DNA from: Roseicella sp. DB1501
GTDB taxonomy: Bacteria; Pseudomonadota; Alphaproteobacteria; Acetobacterales; Acetobacteraceae
Direction of reading: 5' to 3'
NCBI RefSeq assembly: GCF_013112485.1
Contig: NZ_JABFHG010000002.1
Location: forward strand, 248,001 to 312,000
Length of the DNA stretch: 64,000 nt
Part shown: piece after piece, positions 1 through 8,297 of the stretch
Layout: each line of letters opens with the position of its first letter
Numbering within the stretch: the stretch's first letter is position 1
Position numbers and translations under genes: made by a program
Notes under the pieces: generated by a model
Seen by the model: only the letters and a program-made list of their open reading frames with translations
Told to the model about the DNA's origin: nothing
Database searches by the model: none

Positions 1-585
1 CGGCACCAGATGCGATTCCGGCTCGTGGTCCTCGCCGATGCGCCCCTCCGGATCCGCCCCGGCGGCGTTGAAGTAGCGCAGGCAGGCCGAGCGCAGGCCA
101 TGCACCTGGTCGGCCCAGGCGAGCGCCTTCTCCACCATGAGCTTGCTCTCGCCATAGGCATTGGTCGGCGCGAGCTCGGCCTCCTCCGGGATCGGCACCT
201 GCCGCGGATTGCCGAAGAGCGCCGCGGTCGAGGAGAGGACGAATCGCAGGCAACCGGCCTTCACCGCGGCATCGGCCACGGCGAGGCTGTTCGACAGGTT
301 CTCGCTGCAGTAGCGGAGCGGATCGCGCATGCTTTCGCCGACCAGGGAGAGGGCGGCGAAGTGGAATACTGCGTCGAATTTCCACGCCGCGAAGACCTCG
401 GCCAGCCGGCGCCGGTCGGCGACATTCGCCTCGATCAGCTCGACGCCCGGCGGGACCGCGCCGCGGTGCCCCTGCCGCAGGTCGTCGACGACGACCACCT
501 CCGCCCCGCGCTCGACCAAGGTGAGCACCAGGTGGCTGCCGACATAGCCAGCGCCGCCGGTGACCAGGAATCGCTGTCCATCCAT
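1..585 (-). CDS. galE: UDP-glucose 4-epimerase (3' end outside window)
   Basis: Predicted to interconvert UDP-glucose and UDP-galactose with bound NAD in the cytoplasm, feeding sugar nucleotides into polysaccharide synthesis. The first 195 residues are present. They show an extended-SDR N-terminus with the nucleotide-binding motif VTGGAGYVGSH at about residues 8-18, an Asp at the end of beta-2 (VVVVDDL), and the catalytic stretch SSTAALFG followed by the YGESK (YxxxK) motif. The start is the ATG at 585. It lies 10 bases after the stop of the BY-kinase gene, so the two are probably co-transcribed as part of an exopolysaccharide locus that continues beyond the window start. Another NDP-sugar epimerase is possible, but the motifs fit GalE well. 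Confidence 0.88.
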   Translation of the reverse strand, partial: MDGQRFLVTGGAGYVGSHLVLTLVERGAEVVVVDDLRQGHRGAVPPGVELIEANVADRRRLAEVFAAWKFDAVFHFAALSLVGESMRDPLRYCSENLSNSLAVADAAVKAGCLRFVLSSTAALFGNPRQVPIPEEAELAPTNAYGESKLMVEKALAWADQVHGLRSACLRYFNAAGADPEGRIGEDHEPESHLVP

Positions 586-595
586 GCGCAATCCC

Positions 596-2494
596 CTACT
601 CCCTGAAATAGCCGCTGTAGCGGGGGTGGTACAATTCCGCGTCGGCGGAGCCCGACCGGCCATGCGCCCGTGCATCCACCTGCGTCAGCGCCGCGCCGAC
701 GATCCGCGCATGCGCCTCTTCCAGCAGATCGAGCGACCGGCTGACGACTGATTGTGGAGTGTCTCCCCACCGAATACAAATCAAGGTTGCATCAGCGAGA
801 CGTGCGACCACCCTGGCATCCGCCATCGCCAGGGCCGGCGGCGCGTCGAGCACGACGAGATCGTAGTCGCGGCGGACGCGGTCGAGCATGCCGACCATGG
901 CCTCGGACATGAAGAGGCCGAGCGAGTGGATCTCCGCCGCTCCGGCCGGGATGTAGTCGAGGCTCGAGAGGTGGTCGCGGCGGATGATCCGCTCCAGCAC
1001 CGCCTGACCCAGCAGCAGGTCGGTCACGCCCGGCGCGCCCTCGCAGCGGAAGACCCGGCCGAGCGAGGGCTGCCGCACGTCGCAGTCGACGAGCAGCACC
1101 CGCTCGCCATTCATCGCCGCGGATCGCGCCAGGGAAACGGCCGTCACCGTCTTGCCCTCGCCCGGCCGCGCCGCCGTCACCACCACCACCCGCGGCGGCT
1201 CCGAGCCGAGCCAGAGGGCCGCCCGCAGCGCCCGCATGCTCTCGGCGAAGGGGCTGAGCGGCTTGCGGACGACGTAATCCTCGACCAGGTGCCGGCCGAG
1301 CAGGTGACGCCGCAGCATCGGCACCAGCGCGAGGCAGGGCAGGCCGAGGCCGGCGCGGACATCCTCGCCCGAGCGCAGCGTGCCATCCATCGTCTCGAGC
1401 AGCCAGATGAGCAGCAGGCCGAAGCCGATGCCGCAGGCCGCCGCCGCGAGGACGAGCAGCAACGTCCGCGGCGAGCTCGGCGCGCCGGGCAGCGTCGCGG
1501 GCGAGAGCAGCCTGGCATCCGGCCGCTCGATCGCCGCCTCCGAGGGCGCCTTCTGCGCCCGCTCGGTCACGGCCCGCAGCAGGCTCCGATTGGCCTCGGC
1601 CTCGCGCTCCAGCGCCGCCTGCTCGGCCGCGAGCGCCGGGGCGCCGCGGCCTGCGAGGGCGGCGCGCAACTCGGCGATGCGCGCCTCGGTCCGGGCGATG
1701 TCCTGCCGCAGTTGCGCGGCGCGGCTGTCGAGCCAGTCGCTGGCCTGCCGCAGCGCCACGAATTTCAGCTCGCGCTGATCGCCGATATGCAGCTCGGCGG
1801 CGAGGTTGGCCCCCTCCATCGCCAGGCGCGGATCCTCGGAGGAGAAGCCGAGCCGCAGCACCCGCGCATGCGGGACCGGCGCCGCCTGCAGCCGGTCGCG
1901 CACCGCCTCCGCCGCCGCCAGCTCGGCGCGCTCCTCCGCCGGCCGCGGCGCCGGCGCCGGCGTTCCGATCCAGCCCGCGAGCATGGGCGAGATCGTGCCG
2001 AGGCGGCGCGCCAGCCCGGCGGTCCAGCGCCGCCAGGCGCCGCCGGATTGCGGCGCCGGCTCCATCCACCAGGCGAATTCCAGATTCCGCGTCAGGTCGA
2101 GCTGCCGGACGATCCGTCGCGCCACGGAGAGGCTGCGGACCAGCTCCGCCTGGCTCGCCAGGATCGCCTCCATGGTCGCGTCCTGCGGCGCGCCGTCGAG
2201 GCCGGGCAGCGCGGCCTGCGCCGATTCCAGCAGCACCGTCGCCGTCGCCGTGTAGCGCGGCGTCGCCAGCCACGCCGCGACGAAGGCGAGCGCGGGAAAG
2301 AGCAGGGCGCAGACGAGCAGCACCCAGCGACGCCGGCGGATGGCGGTGAGGGCCGCGGCCAGGCGCCTGGCTTCGGGTTCGATCGGCGCGGCGATCGGGG
2401 CAGCGGTGCGGAGACTCGGCCGGTTTTCCTTCGGGGGCCGCGACTCAACCGGTCTTTCGAACATCAGCGACGCGGTTTCCCTCGGCGCGAGCAT
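596..2494 (-). CDS. Wzz-type chain-length determinant fused to BY-kinase
   Basis: Inner-membrane polysaccharide co-polymerase with a cytoplasmic bacterial tyrosine kinase domain; it controls polymerisation and export of an exopolysaccharide. The 632 residues contain a first membrane helix (about 57-77), a periplasmic segment with a coiled-coil-like Arg/Ala/Glu-rich stretch (about 245-320), a second helix (about 343-366) and the kinase. Walker A is ARPGEGKT (442-449), Walker A' is VLLVDCDVRQP (466-476) and Walker B is LVVLDAPPA (546-554). The tail is short, with only three tyrosines (622, 626, 629) as candidate autophosphorylation sites. It is divergent from the Wza-like export gene and upstream of galE. 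The start is uncertain: ATG 2494 has no clear ribosome site, and a second in-frame ATG lies ten codons on. Confidence 0.88.
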   Translation of the reverse strand: MLAPRETASLMFERPVESRPPKENRPSLRTAAPIAAPIEPEARRLAAALTAIRRRRWVLLVCALLFPALAFVAAWLATPRYTATATVLLESAQAALPGLDGAPQDATMEAILASQAELVRSLSVARRIVRQLDLTRNLEFAWWMEPAPQSGGAWRRWTAGLARRLGTISPMLAGWIGTPAPAPRPAEERAELAAAEAVRDRLQAAPVPHARVLRLGFSSEDPRLAMEGANLAAELHIGDQRELKFVALRQASDWLDSRAAQLRQDIARTEARIAELRAALAGRGAPALAAEQAALEREAEANRSLLRAVTERAQKAPSEAAIERPDARLLSPATLPGAPSSPRTLLLVLAAAACGIGFGLLLIWLLETMDGTLRSGEDVRAGLGLPCLALVPMLRRHLLGRHLVEDYVVRKPLSPFAESMRALRAALWLGSEPPRVVVVTAARPGEGKTVTAVSLARSAAMNGERVLLVDCDVRQPSLGRVFRCEGAPGVTDLLLGQAVLERIIRRDHLSSLDYIPAGAAEIHSLGLFMSEAMVGMLDRVRRDYDLVVLDAPPALAMADARVVARLADATLICIRWGDTPQSVVSRSLDLLEEAHARIVGAALTQVDARAHGRSGSADAELYHPRYSGYFRE

Positions 2495-2665
2495 AATGCA
2501 GGTTCACGGCAATAGGCGGCGGTTGCTTGCCTGGTCAATCAACGGCGCGGCGAACTTCCCGGTGCACAGCAAACAACGGCGTGATAAACCACCTGCGCAA
2601 GGAAACGCGAATGTGCTCACGGCTCGCGCTCTGGCAGAGAGAGAACGTGGGAGATCGCGTAACCG

Positions 2666-2684
2666 GGCTGCAATTTTCGCAGCC
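2666..2684. promoter_or_regulatory. small hairpin between divergent exopolysaccharide genes
   Basis: A perfect 6-bp inverted repeat, GGCTGC and GCAGCC, encloses the AT-rich loop AATTTTC about 45 bases before the Wza-like start. It sits in the 234-base region between the divergent kinase and export genes, the natural place for shared control. It could be an operator or a leader hairpin. No protein is implied by the sequence alone. Confidence 0.25.
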
Positions 2685-2728
2685 GCCGCCTAACGCGTGA
2701 TCAGCGATGAGTGGGAAGGGAAGCCCGA

Positions 2729-3292
2729 ATGATTGCACGCCGCCTGTTGTGGACGCTCCCGGTGCTGGCCGTTGCCGCCTGCAGCGGGCCGGGCTCTAGC
2801 CTGCCTCCCCTGCCGGACACCACCACCTCGGCCTATCGCCTGGGCCCTGAGGACCAGCTCCGCGTGACCGTCTTCAACGATCCGCGGCTGACCGGCGATT
2901 TCCGCGTCTCCGATGCCGGCACCATCGCCTTGCCACTGGTCGGCTCGGTGCAGGCATCCGGCCGCACGACGACGGAAGTGGAGCGCGCCATCGAGCACGA
3001 GATGCGGCAGAAGGGGCTGTTCCGCGATCCGAGCGTCTCGGTGCAGGTGCTCACCTATCGGCCGATCTTCGTGCTTGGCATGGCCGAGAAGCCGGGCCAG
3101 TTCCCCTACCAGCCCGGAATGACGGCGCTGACCGCGGTGGCGATCGCCGGCGGCTTCAACTACCGCGCCATCCGCGACTACGTTTCGATCACCCGCGTCG
3201 GCCCGGATGGGCGGCCGGTTGAGTACCGCGCGCCGCGCGAGGCGCTGGTGCAGCCGGGCGACGTCGTCACGGTCTTCGAGCGCCGCTTCTGA
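2729..3292 (+). CDS. Wza/GumB-like polysaccharide export lipoprotein
   Basis: Outer-membrane export component for the exopolysaccharide whose co-polymerase is encoded divergently. The 187-residue protein begins with a lipoprotein signal ending in the lipobox AVAAC (Cys18). A Poly_export domain follows (YRLGPEDQLRVTVFND, then DAGTIALPLVGSV) and then one SLBB-like segment (IFVLGMAEKPGQFPYQPGMT). It is about half the length of E. coli Wza, so it resembles GumB and the short alphaproteobacterial proteins with one SLBB domain. The start at 2729 is preferred over the in-frame GTG at 2711, because GGGAAGGGAAG precedes it at good spacing. Its stop overlaps the proposed CTG start of the endopeptidase gene. 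Confidence 0.88.
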   Translation: MIARRLLWTLPVLAVAACSGPGSSLPPLPDTTTSAYRLGPEDQLRVTVFNDPRLTGDFRVSDAGTIALPLVGSVQASGRTTTEVERAIEHEMRQKGLFRDPSVSVQVLTYRPIFVLGMAEKPGQFPYQPGMTALTAVAIAGGFNYRAIRDYVSITRVGPDGRPVEYRAPREALVQPGDVVTVFERRF

Positions 3293-4128
3293 GGCGCGCC
3301 GCGGTCCTCCTGCTCCTGCTCGCCGCCGTTGCGGGGCGGGCGGCGGCGGAGGGCCTGCCGGCGGTGCCGGCGGCCTGGGCTTCGGTGCCCGGGCCGGTGG
3401 CGGGACCGCCGCGCATCCATGGTCAGACCGGCCTCGGCTGCATCGCCGGGGCCGTTCCCCTGCCGTCAGAGGGACCGGGCTGGCAAGTGGTCCGCCTGTC
3501 GCGGCACCGCTACTGGGGCCACCCGGCCCTGCTCGCCGCCCTGCGCTCCCTCACCGCCGCAGCCGGCGCGGCGGGATTGCCGACACTCTGGATCGGCGAT
3601 CTCGGCCAACCGCGCGGTGGCCCCCTGCCCTATGGCCATGCCAGCCACCAGGCCGGGCTGGATGCCGATATCTGGCTCGACCTCTCGCCGAAGCCGGCGC
3701 TCACCGTCGCCGAGCGCGAGCGGATCGAGGTGCCCTCCCTCGTCCTGCCGGATGGCAGCGGGGTCGATCCCGCGCGCTGGAGGCCGGGGCATGCGGCGCT
3801 GATCCGCCTGGCCGCCTCGCTGCCCGGTCTGGACCGGCTCTTCGTCAACCCGGCGATCAAGCGCGAGCTCTGCCGCACCGATGCCGGCGCCGCCTGGCTG
3901 CGCCGGGTGCGGCCCTGGCGCGGGCATGACAGCCACATGCATATCCGCCTGCTCTGCCCCGCCGGCCAGGCGGAATGCCGCGACCAGCCGCCCGTGCCGC
4001 CCGGGGATGGCTGCGACGCGTCGCTCGACTGGTGGTTCGGCGCCGAGGCGCGGCAGCCGGCGCCGCGGCCGCCCGGCCCCGCGCCTCGCCTGCCGGCGGC
4101 CTGCCGCGCGGTGCTGGAGGCGCGCTGA
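3289..4128 (+). CDS. mepA: MepA-like murein endopeptidase (M74), proposed CTG start
   Basis: Periplasmic LAS-type zinc endopeptidase expected to cut peptide cross-links in peptidoglycan. Zinc and catalytic motifs are clear: GHASHQAGLDADIW and, near the C-terminus, HDSHMHIRL. Cys residues resemble the disulfides of the family. The first ATG, GTG or TTG in frame is GTG 3364, which would remove the signal peptide. The reading frame is open upstream, and from CTG 3289 it encodes MRRAAVLLLLLAAVAGRAAA, an excellent signal sequence of 279-residue total length. That CTG overlaps the stop of the export lipoprotein gene (CTGA), which suggests coupled translation. The enzyme call is strong; the start is inference. 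Confidence 0.85.
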   Translation: MRRAAVLLLLLAAVAGRAAAEGLPAVPAAWASVPGPVAGPPRIHGQTGLGCIAGAVPLPSEGPGWQVVRLSRHRYWGHPALLAALRSLTAAAGAAGLPTLWIGDLGQPRGGPLPYGHASHQAGLDADIWLDLSPKPALTVAERERIEVPSLVLPDGSGVDPARWRPGHAALIRLAASLPGLDRLFVNPAIKRELCRTDAGAAWLRRVRPWRGHDSHMHIRLLCPAGQAECRDQPPVPPGDGCDASLDWWFGAEARQPAPRPPGPAPRLPAACRAVLEAR

Positions 4129-4145
4129 GCCGGCGCCGCCGGGTC

Positions 4146-5375
4146 TCACCCCTTCAAGAAGGGGCAGCCGCCATCGGCGATCGGCCGGAAAGCCTGGTCC
4201 GCCGGCGTCGTCGCCAGCAGCTTCATCAGGTCCCACTCGCCCCGGCTCTCCGCCGGCGCCTTCGCCTCGAAGAGGTAGGTGGGGTGGATCTTGCGCCCGT
4301 CGGCCCGCACCAGCCCCGGGCCGAAGGCGTCGTCATCGGTCGGCAGGCGCTTCATCGCCTCCACCGCGTCGAGGCCCGAGGCCTTGGCGCGGGCGAGCCC
4401 GATGGCCTCCACCGCCTTCAGGTAATGCAGGGCGCAGGAATAGGCCTGGGCCTGGACGCTGTTGACCTGATGGCCCTTCGCCATCTTGCCCTTCAGCCGC
4501 GCCGCCAGGGCCCGGCTGCGGTCGTTCAGGTCCCAGTAGAAGCTCTCGGTCAGGGTGAGGCCCTGCGCCGTCGGCAGGCCCAGGGTGTGGACGTCGATCA
4601 TGAAGCCGATCATCGCCGCCACGCGGATCTTGCGGCCGGCGAGGCCGAATTCCTGGCCCTGCTTCACGCAGTTGATCATGTCGACGCCGGCATTGCAGAG
4701 CGCGATGACATCCGGCTTCAGCGCGGCGGCGGTGACGAGGAAGGAGGAGAAATCCGTCGTCTGCGGGAAGGGATGCACGCTGGCGCCCACGACCTCGCCA
4801 CCATTGGCGCGCACGAAGCGGGTGACCTCGCGCTGCACCGAATGGCCGAAGGCGTAGTCGGCGGTGATGCAGTACCAGCGCTTCGCCCCGGCCCGCGCCA
4901 GCGCCCCGCCGGTGCTCTGCGCATTGGCCCAGGAATCCGTCGTCCAATGCACCATGTTGGGGCTGCAGCCCGGGCCGGTGAGATCGGCCGAGGCGGCGCC
5001 GCTGTTCAGATGGACCTTGTTCTTCTCCCGCGCGAGAGTGTTGATCGCCAGCGCGATGGCGCTGTTGTTCGCATCGAGTATGGCGTCCACCCCCTGGTCG
5101 AACCATTGCCGCGCGATGTTCACGCCAACATCCGCCTTCTGCTGATGATCGGCCTGCAGGATCTCGACCGGCAGGCCGCGGGCGGCGGCGCCGAAATCCT
5201 GCACCGCCTGGCGGGCGCAGACGACGCAATTCGGGCCGCTGAGGTCGCTGTACGGGCCGGACATGTCGGTGAGCACGCCGATCCGGATCGGCTGGCCCTG
5301 GGCCCAGGCGCCGCCCGCGACGGCGAGGCCGGCCATGGCGGCGCCGAGGGCGCCACGCCTGGTGATGCTGTTCAT
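4146..5375 (-). CDS. branched-chain amino acid-type ABC transporter binding protein
   Basis: Periplasmic type I solute-binding protein of the LivK/Peripla_BP_6 class, 409 residues. The N-terminus has a twin-arginine-like leader (TRRGALGAAMAGLAVAGGAWA). The mature start IRIGVLTDMSGPYSDLSGPN is typical, as are GVDAILDANNSAIAL and the later YAFGHSVQ segment. In this family ligands range from amino acids to aromatic and amide compounds, so the substrate cannot be assigned. No permease or ATPase genes lie next to it in the window, so it is an orphan receptor that must share a transporter encoded elsewhere. It is transcribed away from the hydrolase/monooxygenase pair. Confidence 0.85.
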   Translation of the reverse strand: MNSITRRGALGAAMAGLAVAGGAWAQGQPIRIGVLTDMSGPYSDLSGPNCVVCARQAVQDFGAAARGLPVEILQADHQQKADVGVNIARQWFDQGVDAILDANNSAIALAINTLAREKNKVHLNSGAASADLTGPGCSPNMVHWTTDSWANAQSTGGALARAGAKRWYCITADYAFGHSVQREVTRFVRANGGEVVGASVHPFPQTTDFSSFLVTAAALKPDVIALCNAGVDMINCVKQGQEFGLAGRKIRVAAMIGFMIDVHTLGLPTAQGLTLTESFYWDLNDRSRALAARLKGKMAKGHQVNSVQAQAYSCALHYLKAVEAIGLARAKASGLDAVEAMKRLPTDDDAFGPGLVRADGRKIHPTYLFEAKAPAESRGEWDLMKLLATTPADQAFRPIADGGCPFLKG

Positions 5376-5538
5376 GGATCTTGCCTCCCGGGTCCGCCGC
5401 TTGCCGCGGCATCGCCGGCCAGCCTAGGGCAAGACGCGCCGGCGCGCAGGCCCAAACGCCACCGGCGGGCGCCGGCCCGCGTTGACTCGCGGATCGTTAG
5501 CCTGCGACCTTTCCCGCAACGGGAGAGGGAAGCGGCCG

Positions 5539-6327
5539 ATGGCAGAGACAATCGCCTGGCAGGAGAGCCTGGTGCCGGTGGCGGGGCTGCAGCTTCGCCT
5601 GCGCCGCGCCGGCAAGGGCCCGCCGCTGCTGGTGCTGCACCGCGACACCGGCACGCTCGAGCAGCTTCCCGCCTATGCCGAGCTCGCCCGGCATTTCGAG
5701 CTGCTGCTGCCGGAACATCCCGGCTACGGCCAGTCCGAGCGCCCGACCTGGATGCGCTCCACGCGCGACCTCGCCATGGTGCATCGCTGGCTGCTGGCCG
5801 AGCTCGGCCTGCCGAAGGCAGCGCTGCTCGGGCTCGGCTTCGGCGGCTGGATCGCCGCCGAGATGGCGAGCATGGCGCCGCTCGACCCGGCGCAGCTCAT
5901 CCTCGTCGGGCCGATGGGCATCCGGCCGCCGGAGGGCGTCATCCTCGACCAGGCGCTAGTCAGCCATATCGACTATGCCCGCGCCGGCTTCCACGACCAG
6001 GCGGCCTTCGACGCGCTCTACGGCGCCGATCCCAGCACCGACCAGCTTGTCGAATGGGACATCTGCCGGGAGATGAACTACCGCATCGCCTGGAAGCCCT
6101 ACATGCACAGCCTGACCCTGCCGCACCTGCTCGGCGGCGTGCGCGCGCCGACGCTCCTCCTCTGGGGCGCCGAGGACCGCGTGGTGCCGCTCGCCGCCGC
6201 CGAACGCTGGCGGCAGGCCATGCCGCGGGCGCAGGGCGAGACGGTCGCTGGTTGCGGCCATTGCGTCGAGATGGAGAAGCCGGCGGAGCTCGTCCGCCTC
6301 GTCACCACCTTCGCCCAGCGCGGCTGA
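5539..6327 (+). CDS. alpha/beta-hydrolase-fold protein lacking the nucleophile serine
   Basis: A 262-residue alpha/beta-hydrolase-fold protein. The acid (WGAEDRVVP) and the histidine (GCGHCVEMEKP) of a catalytic triad are in their usual places. The nucleophile elbow, normally GxSxG, reads LLGLGFGGWIA, with Gly where the Ser would be. The oxyanion-region motif is HRDTGT rather than HG. A classical serine esterase activity is therefore doubtful; a lyase, cofactor-free or structural role is possible. The ATG at 5539 is preferred over an upstream in-frame ATG at 5482 because GGGAGAGGGA precedes it. The luciferase-like monooxygenase gene begins 14 bases after its stop, so the two form an operon. 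Confidence 0.78.
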   Translation: MAETIAWQESLVPVAGLQLRLRRAGKGPPLLVLHRDTGTLEQLPAYAELARHFELLLPEHPGYGQSERPTWMRSTRDLAMVHRWLLAELGLPKAALLGLGFGGWIAAEMASMAPLDPAQLILVGPMGIRPPEGVILDQALVSHIDYARAGFHDQAAFDALYGADPSTDQLVEWDICREMNYRIAWKPYMHSLTLPHLLGGVRAPTLLLWGAEDRVVPLAAAERWRQAMPRAQGETVAGCGHCVEMEKPAELVRLVTTFAQRG

Positions 6328-6341
6328 GCGGGAGACGCGCC

Positions 6342-7583
6342 ATGCACATCATGTACTTCACCGAGCAGCCCATGTCCGCCTATCCGGCCGAGGAAGGGCT
6401 GAAGTTCGGCGCGACCGCGCTGATGTTCCCGAACACGCATTTCGACCCGGTGGCGGGCTCGCGCCTCTACAACGAGTTCATCGAGCAGTACAAGCTGGCC
6501 GAGGCGGTGGGCTTCGACGGCATCATGCTGAACGAGCACCACAACGCGCCCTTCTGCATGCAGGCCAAGGCGAACATTTTTGCGAGCATCCTCGCCGCGA
6601 TCACCGAACGGGTGAAGATCGTCATTCTCGGGAATCCCCTTCCCCTTTCGGAGAATCCCGTGCGCATCGCCGAGGAGCTGGCGATGATCGACATGATCTC
6701 GAAGGGCCGCCTCGTCTCCGGCTTCGTGCGCGGCGGCGGGCAGGAGCAGCTCGCCACCGGCGTGAACCCCGCCTACAACCGCGAGCGCTTCGAGGAGGCG
6801 CACGACCTCATCACCCGCACCTGGACGCAGCCCGGCCCCTTCCGCTTCGAGGGCAACCACTACCACAACCGGGTGGTCAATCCCTGGGCGGTGCCGCTGC
6901 AGAAGCCGCATCCGCGCATCTGGATCCCCGGCGTCATCAGCAAGGAGACGGTGATCTGGGCGGCGCGCCACCGCTACCCCTACATCGCGCTCAACACGAC
7001 CGTGGAGCAGACCAACCGCATCTGGGAGCTCTATGACCGCACGGCGGAGGAGGTCGGCTTCACCAGCGGGCCGGAATACCACGGCTACCTGAAGCAGGTG
7101 CATGTCGCCGAGACGGATGAGAAGGCGATCGAGAATGCCCGGCAGTTCACCTGGATGCAGGGCGAGTTCACCGGCCTCGCGCATCCGGTCTGGAGCACGC
7201 CTTCGGGCTATTCCTCGCCCGAGCAGCGGCGCGGCTTCGTCGAGTTCTCCATTGGCCGCGGCAGCAGCCCGCGCCGCCGCCCGAGCTTCGAGGAGCAGAT
7301 CCGCGACAACATGATCATCGCCGGCAAGCCGGAGACGGTGATCGCCAAGCTGCGGCAGGTGATGGAGCAGACCCGGCCCGGCATCATGTCGCTCTGGGCG
7401 AATGACGGCTTCATCAGCCAGCAGGACAGCCTGACCTGCATCCGCCTGCTGGGCCAGGAGGTGCTGCCGGCGATGCGCGAGGCGGCGAAGGAGCTCGACC
7501 TCAAGAGCCCCTTCGAGGCGGAGACGCCGGTGAGCCTCGAATTCAGCCAGGATCTGCGGCCGCGCCCGGCGGCGGCCGAATAG
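6342..7583 (+). CDS. luciferase-like (LLM) flavin-dependent monooxygenase
   Basis: A 413-residue TIM-barrel protein of the bacterial luciferase/alkanesulfonate monooxygenase superfamily, expected to use reduced FMN or F420-type flavin to oxidise a small organic substrate. Family features are AEAVGFDGIMLNEHHNAPF, ITERVKIVILGNPLPL, PVRIAEELAMIDMISKGRL and SGFVRGGG. It is longer than the roughly 340-residue core, with a C-terminal segment ending in a Pro/Ala-rich tail. The ATG at 6342 follows GGGAGA and lies 14 bases downstream of the alpha/beta-hydrolase-fold gene. The two probably act in sequence on one substrate, which is unknown. An open frame runs far upstream of this start but is antisense to the binding-protein gene and not coding. 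Confidence 0.85.
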   Translation: MHIMYFTEQPMSAYPAEEGLKFGATALMFPNTHFDPVAGSRLYNEFIEQYKLAEAVGFDGIMLNEHHNAPFCMQAKANIFASILAAITERVKIVILGNPLPLSENPVRIAEELAMIDMISKGRLVSGFVRGGGQEQLATGVNPAYNRERFEEAHDLITRTWTQPGPFRFEGNHYHNRVVNPWAVPLQKPHPRIWIPGVISKETVIWAARHRYPYIALNTTVEQTNRIWELYDRTAEEVGFTSGPEYHGYLKQVHVAETDEKAIENARQFTWMQGEFTGLAHPVWSTPSGYSSPEQRRGFVEFSIGRGSSPRRRPSFEEQIRDNMIIAGKPETVIAKLRQVMEQTRPGIMSLWANDGFISQQDSLTCIRLLGQEVLPAMREAAKELDLKSPFEAETPVSLEFSQDLRPRPAAAE

Positions 7584-7634
7584 CGGCATTGCCCATGGCT
7601 GGACCAGCCCGCTGTCATTGCGATAGCAAGCGAG

Positions 7635-7883
7635 GTGCCGGCCCTGGCGCAGCTGCTGGTGCGCAACCTGGATGAGGCGGTGGTGGAGCGGCTGAAGGCC
7701 CGCGCGGCGCGGGCCGGCCGGTCGCTGGAAGCGGAGTTGCGGGACATCCTCACCACGGTCGCCAAGCCGTCGAAGGAGGAGGTCATGGCGCGCCTCGATC
7801 GCAGCCGGGCCATGCTGCGGCCGCCGCGGCCAGGCGAGGCAACGGTCGTGGAGATGATCCGCGAGGACCGCGACGGACGGTGA
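7635..7883 (+). CDS. FitA/VapB-type ribbon-helix-helix antitoxin
   Basis: An 82-residue antitoxin of the FitA/VapB class. The N-terminal ribbon-helix-helix (LAQLLVRNLDEAVVERLKARA) is followed by the helix pair RAGRSLEAELRDIL and a charged toxin-neutralising tail. In the family it binds and inhibits the adjacent PIN-domain ribonuclease and represses its own promoter. It starts at GTG 7635. Its TGA overlaps the GTG start of the toxin frame (GTGA), the usual coupled arrangement. Because the toxin reading frame contains a stop codon, the antitoxin may now be a relic. Confidence 0.85.
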   Translation: MPALAQLLVRNLDEAVVERLKARAARAGRSLEAELRDILTTVAKPSKEEVMARLDRSRAMLRPPRPGEATVVEMIREDRDGR

Positions 7884-8290
7884 CCCTGGTCATCGATGCC
7901 TCGGTCCTGGCCGCCGTTGCGCTCGATGAGCGCCTGGCAGTGGCCGCGCGCCCGGCGCTGCTGACGGCGGATGCGGTGGCGCCGGACCTGATCCTGGCCG
8001 AATTCGCCAATGTCCTCCGGAAGACCGTCCGCCAGGGGCGCCTGCCGCGGCCGGAGGCCTAGGCCGTCTTGCGGGACGGGATCGCGCTCCTGGACCGGAT
8101 CGTGCCGCTCGGGATCCTGCAGGACCGGGCCCTTGATCTCGCCTGCCGGCGTGACCATCCGGTCTATGACTGCGTCTATGTCGCCCTCGCGCAACATGAG
8201 GACGCGCCGCTGGTCACCGCCGATGCCCGGCTCGCCCGCGTCTTCGGCGGGGATGCCGAGATCCGCCTGATCCAGGACGGGTCGTCATAG
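7880..8290 (+). pseudogene. VapC/FitB-type PIN-domain toxin interrupted by an in-frame TAG
   Basis: Reading from GTG 7880, 60 codons end at TAG 8060-8062, and the same frame then continues open to 8290. Joined across the stop, the product is a full-length PIN ribonuclease of about 136 residues. The first acidic residue is in VIDASV, the second in LILAEFANVL, and the C-terminal ones in YDCVYVALAQ and LVTADARL. The N-terminal fragment lacks the last two acidic positions and cannot form an active site alone. No frameshift is needed: one base change explains the break. A sequencing error cannot be excluded. The gene converges on der. Confidence 0.82.
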
Positions 8291-8297
8291 AGTCGCG

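Noticed and set aside
752-2515. Long open frame on the plus strand opposite the BY-kinase
   Set aside because: It is the shadow of a strongly recognised gene in very GC-rich DNA; the translation is Arg/Gln/His-rich with no domain.
3975-6341. Very long open frame running into the luciferase-like gene
   Set aside because: It is antisense to the binding-protein gene and overlaps the hydrolase gene; only the part from 6342 has coding features, so no giant fusion exists.
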